From positions 186,001-250,000 of the forward strand of contig NZ_QPEX01000028.1 in NCBI RefSeq assembly GCF_003335505.1: a stretch of 64,000 nucleotides of DNA, read 5' to 3'. Shown one piece after another: positions 8,213 through 16,100 of this stretch; the first letter of the stretch is position 1; the number at the start of each line of letters is the position of its first letter. This DNA comes from Bremerella cremea. Lineage in GTDB: Bacteria; Planctomycetota; Planctomycetia; Pirellulales; Pirellulaceae. Under the pieces are notes generated by a model. That model worked only from the letters and a program-made list of their open reading frames with translations. It was not told the DNA's origin and ran no database searches. The translations under genes were made by a program, and so were the position numbers.

Positions 8213-11200
8213 TTATCGGAGGAGACTCAAAACCGATTGTGGGTTCTGGTTGGCGATACCCAACACCGAAGTACCCGATTGGACCAGAATCTGAGCACGC
8301 GTCAGCTTGGCCGATTCCGCTGCAAAGTCAGCGTCACGGATCGAGCTTTCGGCGTCGGTCAGGTTGGCCAACGTGTCGTTCAGGGTGTAGATATTCGATT
8401 CCAGAGTCGTTTTCTGGAATGCACCCAAGCGACCGCGAAGCTGTGTCACCACACCAATCACTTCGTCGACGATGCTGGCCGCACCACCCACGTCAGCGGT
8501 TAGGCTCTTGGCACCGCCAGATCGCAACTCGAACAAACGTCCGTTCACGCCACCCAAAGTCGCCGTGCTGACGCTTTGAATACCGAGACGAGCTTGCTGG
8601 TTGCTGACCACGTCAGGACCAAGTTGGAACAACGCACCACCGCCCGAAATTTGGAACTCAAACTTCGAGTTATCGCCGACATCGGCACTCAGCGAGAAGT
8701 TAATGTCGAGCGACGAGGTGTTGATCGAGGCTCGCAAACCATCACCAACCGCTTGAATACCGTTGATGCGAACATCGATGTCGGTACCGTCCGAACGATC
8801 GGACGAGGCACCAGCTTCGTTGGTCAGGTTGAACGTTCCGCTCAAAGCCTTGACGCTGACAAAGCTGTCTGTACCGTAGCCGGTGGCCTGGAAGGTGAGT
8901 CCCAGGTTTTCGAGGTCGGAGTTGCCTTGGAGCTTGGCACCTTGAACGCTACCGTTATCCACAACACCGCCAGATAGGGTCGCAGTATCATCGCTGGTGA
9001 CCACGCCGGCACCGGTACCGCCGGCAGTGGCAGTAAACAATGCGGCGATCTCAGCGTCGTATTGCGATTCGCTGGAAGTGAAAATGTCCTCGATGTCCGC
9101 TGCCGTTGTCACGCCCTCTTCGACAAAGAAGGTCAGTGTCTTGGCGGCCGCATCATATTCGGCTCGTTCATCGGTACCACCGGTAACCGAACCATCGTTG
9201 ACGAATTGAATCGTCACGTCGTCGTACGCAGCACCTGTGCTAACGGCAGTGAAGGTTAGTTGAGCATTTTCGCCGTTCACCGCGAACGTGGTGCCGGATG
9301 CCTGCGAGTCTTGCAGATCGGTGCCGTTAGTCGCGAACGTGATATCTTCGGTGGTGACCGAAAGAACGCCCGAACCATCGCTTCCGCCAGAGTTGGTAAC
9401 GCTAATGCCTCGCGTGGTCAATTCGGCCAAGGCATCGGCTGCATCGCTGGGGTCGCTGATGAACTGGCTTGGATCGTCAAAGAAGGCGATCAAGTCGTTC
9501 GCTGTGGTCTTGACGATACCGTTTTCATCGGTTTCCAGGTTAACGATCAGCGTACCCTCGGAAGTGATGCCACCGGATGTACCACCGGTAGGAACGGTCA
9601 GGTCTGCGATCGTCACAGCATCCGAACCGTCGCTCGAACCGAAATTCTCGGCTCCGAAGAACTGACTGACGTAGGCATCGTTGTTGACGGCATCGATGAT
9701 GTCTTGAGCCGTCGAAACGGTATCATCAATGTTGATCGTCAGCGTCTTATTTTCTTTGTCAAGGATAACGTACTCGTTGGTCGCACCCGTGACGTTCGCA
9801 TTGTCAACAACGGAAACGGTATAGCCGTCGTATTCGCTTCCCTTCAGCTTCGCTTTAATTGCAAAGCTGCCGTTGGCGTCGTCATTTTGAATAACGGTGC
9901 TTGAGAAGTCTTCGACCTTAGGATCCGTGGTCGTATCGATGCTGAGTCCGGTACCCGGATTGGAAACAAAACGGATATTAGGATTTTCGCCTGGTGCAAG
10001 GAACTGCAATAGCGTGTTTTGCTCAGCAACGCCGCTGTATGCGACATCCGTGAATTCCGAAACAACACCGTAGCCATTGTTGCCGGCTTGCAGCGAGGCA
10101 GTGACCTTGTTATTGCCCGTTGCGGCGTTAATCGCTGTCACGACATCATTCGCGGTTGCGATGATGGCACCACCATCGACACCGTCTGCGGTTGTGCCCG
10201 AGGCACCTGTAGCAGTAATTGCACCCGCACCTGTACCACCAGTTTGCTCAACCAGTGCAGCAGTGAACAAGTCAGAAATGGCTTCGTTGTCGAAGGCGCC
10301 GGCATTGTTGACTGCGGCCACGACCTGGGCAGCAGTCGAAGCGGCATTCTTGGTAATTGTTAGCGTTTTTGCATCGGCGTCGTAAACAACTTCTTCCGAG
10401 CCGGCGGCAGCACCATCGGCCAAGATGACCGAAATACCATTGTAGTCGGCCCCCTTCTGCTTCGCCGTAATGGTAAAGTCGTTGTCCGTGCCGGCCGTGT
10501 CGACGGTAACGGTGGCGGCTTCGTAGTCTTGCACGCCTAGGGCGACTTCGATCTGAGCCGGATCGCTACCAACCGGAGCTGTGTAGGTTGCCGTCGTGGT
10601 GGACGAAGAACCTTTGGTGTACTTGATGCGAACGTCGCCCGCTTCAAAGCCGGCTTCGTTGGCGGTCAAGAGAACATCGTTGTTTTCGCCGTAACTGGAA
10701 GCAACAAAGGTACCCTTGGTAGCGGCTGTTTCGAGAACGGCTTCCACACCGGTGGCGTCCGAAACCAAGTTCACAGCGGAAGCAACTTCTTCGATGGTCG
10801 AACCCTTGGCGAAGTTGAACGCTTCTGTACCGTTGCCGCCGCCGATTTGCAGCACGACGTCTTCGGCGATGGCACCGAAGTTGTAGTTGAGTTGGCCACG
10901 GGTAGCTTGCTTCACCACGTTGACTTCCACGCCAATCGCCGAGGAGGAACCGAAGTTCGCCTGATCAATTCGCAGACCTTCGATCGAGGACGAATCAACG
11001 TTCTGCGTGATGAAGTCCAAGTTGCCGTCGAGTAGACGCTTGCCTTGGAATGAAGTGATTTGGGCGATACGGTCAATGGCTTCCAGCGACGAGTCGATCT
11101 GCAACTGGTTCGCAGCGACTTGGTCGTCACTCAACGCACCCGTATTGGCGGCTTCTGAGATCAAGCCACGGATGTCATTAAGCAGCTGGCTAACCTGGCC

Positions 11201-11443
11201 GAGGGCACTGTCGGCCGTAGCAATCAACTGGTTCGCACGTTCACTGTTGGTGATCGCCTTTTCCACGTTGGTGATATCGCTTCGCAGCGATTCACTTGCG
11301 ATCAAACCCGCGGGATCGTCCTTACCACGGTTGATACGCAGACCGGTACTCAAACGACCAAGAGCCGTTTGGAGGTCATTGTTCGATCGCGCCAGAGTAT
11401 TCTGGGCAACCAAAGAGCTGACGTTGGTATTGATTCGGGTCAT
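8213..11443 (-). CDS. fliC: Giant flagellin FliC with repeat-bearing central region
   Basis: The structural subunit of the flagellar filament. The N-terminal ~145 residues (MTRINTNVSSLVAQNTLARS, later RINRGKDDPAGLIASESLRS) and the C-terminal ~90 residues (IRDADFAAESAKLTRAQILV) are the conserved D0/D1 helices. The protein has 1,076 residues, about twice a standard flagellin, because the exposed middle is expanded. Three copies of a beta-rich module are centred on YNG/YDG/YDD near residues 334, 538 and 740, spaced 204 and 202 codons. A strong AGGAGG precedes the ATG by about nine bases, inside a small hairpin. The order fliW-csrA-fliC is typical for CsrA-controlled flagellin. Confidence 0.97.
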   Translation of the reverse strand: MTRINTNVSSLVAQNTLARSNNDLQTALGRLSTGLRINRGKDDPAGLIASESLRSDITNVEKAITNSERANQLIATADSALGQVSQLLNDIRGLISEAANTGALSDDQVAANQLQIDSSLEAIDRIAQITSFQGKRLLDGNLDFITQNVDSSSIEGLRIDQANFGSSSAIGVEVNVVKQATRGQLNYNFGAIAEDVVLQIGGGNGTEAFNFAKGSTIEEVASAVNLVSDATGVEAVLETAATKGTFVASSYGENNDVLLTANEAGFEAGDVRIKYTKGSSSTTTATYTAPVGSDPAQIEVALGVQDYEAATVTVDTAGTDNDFTITAKQKGADYNGISVILADGAAAGSEEVVYDADAKTLTITKNAASTAAQVVAAVNNAGAFDNEAISDLFTAALVEQTGGTGAGAITATGASGTTADGVDGGAIIATANDVVTAINAATGNNKVTASLQAGNNGYGVVSEFTDVAYSGVAEQNTLLQFLAPGENPNIRFVSNPGTGLSIDTTTDPKVEDFSSTVIQNDDANGSFAIKAKLKGSEYDGYTVSVVDNANVTGATNEYVILDKENKTLTINIDDTVSTAQDIIDAVNNDAYVSQFFGAENFGSSDGSDAVTIADLTVPTGGTSGGITSEGTLIVNLETDENGIVKTTANDLIAFFDDPSQFISDPSDAADALAELTTRGISVTNSGGSDGSGVLSVTTEDITFATNGTDLQDSQASGTTFAVNGENAQLTFTAVSTGAAYDDVTIQFVNDGSVTGGTDERAEYDAAAKTLTFFVEEGVTTAADIEDIFTSSESQYDAEIAALFTATAGGTGAGVVTSDDTATLSGGVVDNGSVQGAKLQGNSDLENLGLTFQATGYGTDSFVSVKALSGTFNLTNEAGASSDRSDGTDIDVRINGIQAVGDGLRASINTSSLDINFSLSADVGDNSKFEFQISGGGALFQLGPDVVSNQQARLGIQSVSTATLGGVNGRLFELRSGGAKSLTADVGGAASIVDEVIGVVTQLRGRLGAFQKTTLESNIYTLNDTLANLTDAESSIRDADFAAESAKLTRAQILVQSGTSVLGIANQNPQSVLSLLR
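8955..10510 (-). repeat. Three modules of ~200-residue period in flagellin
   Basis: The Tyr codons of the anchor motifs start at 10444, 9832 and 9226 on the minus strand, 612 and 606 bases apart. Each period contains one ~105-residue type-B module (GAxYxG/D, KTLT(I/F), A(V/I)N, FTA and GG-x-GAG motifs) followed by a more variable ~95-residue part. The module is the same type as in fliD and flgL. Confidence 0.75.
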
Positions 11444-11445
11444 TT

Positions 11446-11461
11446 TAGGACACCCCTCCTA
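11446..11461 (-). promoter_or_regulatory. Hairpin over the flagellin ribosome-binding site, possible CsrA target
   Basis: On the coding strand TAGGA pairs with TCCTA around a six-base loop (GGGGTG), two bases before the ATG. The stem contains the AGGA of the Shine-Dalgarno sequence. CsrA binds GGA motifs at flagellin ribosome-binding sites in other bacteria, and csrA and fliW are the next genes upstream. Only this one GGA lies close to the start, and it is in the stem rather than the loop, so CsrA binding is an inference. Confidence 0.45.
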
Positions 11462-11878
11462 GTTGAGGACTACGTTTGTTGCCAACCGAGACGGGGAGTC
11501 GTGACTCAGCTGGTGCGGCTGCAAAACGCAGCCCCGAAATATTGGTAACGAACGACTATCTTTTTTGAGTGGGCCACTCGTCGGGCTTACAAATCATGTA
11601 GCCAATCTGGGCTTGCCCCTTCGTTTCGTTTCCTTTGAGCTAGCTATGCAGACAGCGCAGCTTGTTCGAGGATTCCGAAACATCTAAATGGGAAGATCGT
11701 CACACTTTGACACTAGCTTGAGATAAAGGAATCCTTTTTCCTTAATGATCGAGTTCATGGGACTTGCACGGCTTGCCGATTCGGAATAGTTAGAAAATGC
11801 CCTACAATCGAGCTTGCGAGGCAGAACCACTTGTGGCCATGCTACGAGAGAAGAAGAGGTCTTGGGGCCAGCGGTAGA

Positions 11879-11894
11879 ACCGTAAATTTACGGT
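11879..11894. promoter_or_regulatory. Perfect palindrome, possible regulator site upstream of flagellin
   Basis: ACCGTAAATTTACGGT is fully symmetric over 16 bp and lies about 435 bp upstream of fliC. Its 14-bp core CCGTAAATTTACGG recurs at 12682-12695 inside fliW. Two identical 14-bp palindromes within 0.8 kb suggest a protein-binding site, but the factor is unknown. Confidence 0.4.
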
Positions 11895-12073
11895 GTTTTT
11901 AGCCGTCCTAGATAGAATTCGCGCACGAACCTACGGTTAGAATTCTAAACGAATCAAGCGAGTAGAGTTCGAGGTTTGCGCCCCGGGAAAAAACGGCGTG
12001 GAGTGGCTACGGTTTGCCGCAGTAAAACGCATTGCGACCAGGCAAAAACGAAGATAAGACGCGAGATAAGTGC

Positions 12074-12111
12074 GGGAGGTCGTCCTGCCTAATGCTGGAT
12101 GCTCGACCTCC
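12074..12111 (-). terminator. Hairpin downstream of csrA
   Basis: GGAGGTCG (12075-12082) pairs with CGACCTCC (12104-12111) around a 21-base loop, about 18 bp past the csrA stop. No T-run follows on the coding strand, so termination is uncertain. The transcript side also carries GGA motifs. Confidence 0.35.
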
Positions 12112-12128
12112 GTGGGATTAAGCCGCTA

Positions 12129-12353
12129 TTACTTGCGGCTTTTCTTCATCATGGCGGTATCATCGGGCTGCACGCCAGAGGCTTGCATGTTTTCCCGTTT
12201 GATCGCTTCGTAGACTTCCTGGCGGTGAACCGGGATGTCTTGCGGGGCTGCGATGCCCAAGCGAACCTTGTCTCCACGAATGTCTACAATCGTGATGACA
12301 ATGTTATCGCCGATCATGATGCTTTCGTCGCGGTGCCTCGAGAGTACCAGCAT
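12129..12353 (-). CDS. csrA: Carbon storage / translational regulator CsrA
   Basis: A 74-residue RNA-binding protein beginning MLVLSRHRDESIMIGDNI, with VRLGIAAPQDIPVHRQEVYEAI following; this is the whole CsrA fold. It binds GGA motifs in mRNA leaders, often repressing flagellin translation. GGAAGGA precedes the ATG at good distance. The C-terminal ~14 residues (ending MMKKSRK) are a short basic tail. It sits between fliW, whose product antagonises CsrA in other bacteria, and fliC, its usual target. Confidence 0.97.
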   Translation of the reverse strand: MLVLSRHRDESIMIGDNIVITIVDIRGDKVRLGIAAPQDIPVHRQEVYEAIKRENMQASGVQPDDTAMMKKSRK

Positions 12354-12564
12354 CTCTGGCTCCTTCCTACTTTTATTTCAATCAAGGTATTGGGCATTGG
12401 TGCTTCTAGATTCCGTCCAGCCCCGAATGACCACACGAATGCAGTCGCTCGCCAGCAATGATAGCAGTGCATTGCTATGACTCGACGTGTTGAGTATCGG
12501 ATGCTGGAACACCAGGAATCAATTTTCGATTCGTGAATACTGTTCTGACGGCAAGTCCGAATGT

Positions 12565-13005
12565 TCACGCACTGCGACGCAGAGCGATTGTTTCAGTCGC
12601 AATGACGTGTCGCAGAGGCTGTTCGTCGGTCGTAATGACCTGACGGCCCAATTGCAAAGAGAGATTGACCAGTAGCGGAGCCCGTAAATTTACGGAGATT
12701 AAGCTGTTTTCGCGGCTAACGATAACCAGGACGAAGGTTTCCATCCCAGCATCCAGCTTGAGCGAAGTCGCCTGTTCGGGGCTGATTCGCACTTTGTAGC
12801 CGGGGACATAGCGGCGTGGACTAACGACGGCAAATGCGAGATCTGCCTGATCCATCGATTGCAACCAACCTACGGAATCGTTCGATTCATCCGCTAAGAT
12901 TGCCCATTTCGTGTGATGTTCAAATCCGATCAATCCTTGCGGAAAGACGATTGTTTCATCCTGACGAATGCTCAGCTTGCCAAATCGAGTGGTTTGAAAT
13001 TCCAT
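12565..13005 (-). CDS. fliW: Flagellar assembly factor FliW
   Basis: A 146-residue protein with the FliW signature: MEFQTTRFGKLSIRQDETIV, then FPQGLIGFE, LQSMDQADLAFAVVSP and VNLRAPLLVN near residue 110. FliW binds CsrA and also flagellin; when flagellin is exported, FliW is free to inhibit CsrA and so allow flagellin translation. The gene order flgL-fliW-csrA-fliC matches that circuit. Its codons for Val-Asn-Leu-Arg lie on a 14-bp palindrome also found upstream of fliC. Confidence 0.95.
   Translation of the reverse strand: MEFQTTRFGKLSIRQDETIVFPQGLIGFEHHTKWAILADESNDSVGWLQSMDQADLAFAVVSPRRYVPGYKVRISPEQATSLKLDAGMETFVLVIVSRENSLISVNLRAPLLVNLSLQLGRQVITTDEQPLRHVIATETIALRRSA
12682..12695. promoter_or_regulatory. 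Second copy of palindrome CCGTAAATTTACGG, inside fliW
   Basis: Identical over 14 bp to the core of the palindrome at 11879-11894. It falls on coding sequence and includes a TTA leucine codon. Chance from the conserved VNLRAP motif is possible for this copy. Confidence 0.3.
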
Positions 13006-13123
13006 GGCCCGTTGCGTCCTTGCGCGTCGTGTGCGGCTAATTTAATAAAGGACGCATGGAAAACGCCCTGTTCTATCTATCGGCGAATCGATCCCAAGAA
13101 TCCACAAAATCGTCAAAGTCGCG

Positions 13124-16100
13124 CTAAATGTAATCCAATAGCGTCAATTGATAGAGCTGCCCAGCGGTTTTAAGGGAAGCTTGAAACGATGCTTGCTTAG
13201 CTGACATATCAGTGAGGGCTTGAATGATGTCAACATCGACTTCCAGGGAGAGGTTCGATTTAAGTTCGAGAATCTCGTCTTCGCCCCGGGCTTTCAGGAC
13301 ATCTACGTGCTGATCGCGAGCCCCCAGTTCGCCACGTGTGAAGCTGAGCCGCTGGATATCGTCTTTGATGAGCCCCGCGACACGCGAAATTTCACCCACG
13401 TTTTTCGATGCAATTGCATCCTTCAAACGTAGCAGCGAGTTGAAAACGCCCTTCGTTTCCAGTGAGTTGACATTTCTTCCTGAAAGAACTTCCGCCGTTC
13501 CTCCTGAAGTTGTCCCCACGGTACCGGTCGTGTTGACGATACCCGACCCGTCGTTGGTGGCGTCGGTGGTAAAGAGCAGTTTGGCGTCGAAACTGCCTTC
13601 CTGGTCGATCGCAGCGACTACCTGATTGGTTGTTGTAACGCCTGCCTCAACCCTAACGGTGAGCGTATTTGCGCCGGGTGCGAATGTCGCACTCGGAACT
13701 CCGCCGCTGGGAAGGGAGTCGTCGAAGATAATCCGGACATCGTTCCGAATCGTACCAGCATCTTTTGCCACGATCGTAAACGCGGTGTTCAAGTGATCTG
13801 GCGAAGCAAAAGTGACATCGGCAGTGGCCGAAGCAGAGTCTGCCAAAGGGGTGCCGCCGTTGGTCGTAGCCAAGACTCCGGTTTGTGTAATCAAAGCACT
13901 GCCAGAGTTGGTGGCATCTTCCGTCGAATATAGTTCGGCGTTAAAGGTGCCCTCAGCTTTGATCGCCGCGATAACCGTGCTCGCAGAAGTTAGAGTTGGA
14001 TCGACGTCAATGGTTAGTTTCTGAGTCGCCTGGTCGAACGTGACCAATGCCTCATTGCCATTAGCGGAACTGTTGACGAACTCAACTTGAACATTGTTAT
14101 AGCTGGTGCCAGGGGCATTCGCTGTCAGCTTGAATGCGTTGTTTACGTTGTTAGGAGGATCGAACTTAACAATCGCCGTTGCAGGCTGGGCGTCGGGTGA
14201 ATCTGATACGGTTGCTTCCGTTTGGCCAGCTGGAATCAAGCCCAAGTCAACACCAGCGCTGCTCAATACACCCTGAGACACCTTGAGCCTGCCAAAGCCC
14301 GCAGGATTGTCGTCGATTAATTCGATACCGTTTCCGTATTCCGAGAGACGAGCGACGAGTGCGTTGTTGCCATCTAGATTTTGAGGATGGTTGTTGATCA
14401 GGTTCAAAACATCCCCTACCGTCTTCGCAGTGGCCAAGTCGATCTCTAGTTCGACGCCGTCGTTGCGGGTGATGGTAAGATCGGTTCCGTCGGTGCCTCG
14501 CACGCCAATCCCGAAGTTTAGGTCGGTAAGTACGGTGTCGTTACTAAAGCTACGAAGACCTAACTGAGTCGCCGTGCTTCCGCCGTTTTCTCCGATCGAG
14601 AAGTTGCCACCACTGATATTTGAACGGACATTGATCCCGTTGCCGGAAGCATTAATTTCGGCAACCACACCTACCCCGCTGCGGTTGAATACGTTGAGCA
14701 GGTCTTCCACTGTTTCGACGTTCTCGAACGTCAGAACCGTGGTTTCCTCCCCATTTTGAACCTGTACGCCAGACTCGGCATCGAAGACCACACCGGAGCC
14801 GCCACTGGTTTCTCCGATAACCGTAGTGCTGACCGCACCACTGCCAGCAAGAAACTCAGCGGTGGTATCTTTGGGGTCTATTGTGGCGGTGAAATTTTCT
14901 GCGAACTCGGTGTGGTTGTTTAACGCACGCAGAAGGTCGTCTGCCGTGGTCGTTCCGGAGGCAACTTGCACATAGTACGAATCGGCACTGCCACCTGTGT
15001 TGCCGGTGTTGCCAATCGTTCCGGCACTGGTACTTGGTATTGCCGCTGCTAGGTTAAACGACTCGCCGTTTCCATTGTCATAGGTAACCGAGAAGGTCCC
15101 TTCCGCTGCAATCGCATTGATAACCGATTGCAGCGAGGTTTCGCTCGTGTCGTCGATTTGAATCGTCAAACGGCGGGTGGAACCGTTGTCGCTATAAGTC
15201 GCCGTAGCGGCATCGCCCAGATCGCTCGACGAATCAACGACAATCTCGACGTTATTGAATAGATCGCCAGCTTGATTCGCGATCAGCGTGAGATCGTTTC
15301 CGCCACCGATGAAAGGAAGTGAAGCCCTGGCTTTGACGGCATGGGTGGTGACACTCGTCGTGGAAATACGCCCATCGTTTGAAGACGCAATGATGCTGGC
15401 CGGATCAAAGCCTTCCCCCGAACTTGGGTCACTGCTGATGGCAAAGCGGCCGTCCGTGGCAAACGCATTGGCGAGTGACTGAAGTGTTGTCTCGTCGCTG
15501 TCATCGATCTGAACGGTGATTGTGGGAATACCATCGACCAACGTCGTGGGACCGATAATGGCAGAATCCCCGATGTCGTTCGAAGCGTCTAAGACAATTC
15601 GGACCCCATCCAGACTGCCATCGGTGGAATTGGCCGTAAGCAGCAGATTGTTATCGACGCCCGCGAGATTCAACGTCGTTTGGGGACGTAGAAGATCGGT
15701 CCCTTTATTGACGATCTCGTTGCCGCGAGTGATGCCAGATCCGGCTTTCAACTGGTTGTCATCAACCAGATGAATCTTGACTCCGTTAAGCGATTCGCCG
15801 TTGTCGTTGGCTTTGACGAGGATGTCGTTGTTCTCGCCGGGATACTCAATCACGGCGTTTGCACGCGTTCCTAGCAAGTTGGCGACTTTAGTGGTAAGTG
15901 TAATCCTTGGATTCAGATCGATACCAACGATCGGATTGGTAAGGTTGCCATCGGTATCGAGAATACCAAGCTGAGCCGCAACACGACTTCCTCCTAACTC
16001 ACGAATTGTCAAGTTGCCTCCGCCTGCATCATCGATATCGACAATCAGGCCTGTGTCACTAACGCGCGCAGTGACTTTGCGTCCTGCTGGTGGATTGGCC

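Larger units (their letters stand above)
11444..12128. other. Intergenic region between csrA and flagellin, 685 bp
   Basis: No convincing gene. It holds the flagellin leader, a perfect 16-bp palindrome ACCGTAAATTTACGGT at 11879-11894, a direct repeat of TAGAATTC at 11913-11920 and 11938-11945, a small palindrome AAAGGA-A-TCCTTT near 11725, and a hairpin after csrA. I found no clear sigma-28 or sigma-54 promoter for fliC. The length is unusual for this compact block and would have room for a regulatory RNA. Confidence 0.6.

Noticed and set aside
11521..11536. Sigma-54-like sequence before flagellin (GGGGCT-N5-TTGCA on the minus strand)
   Set aside because: The -12 part fits but the -24 part matches only at GG; too weak to call.
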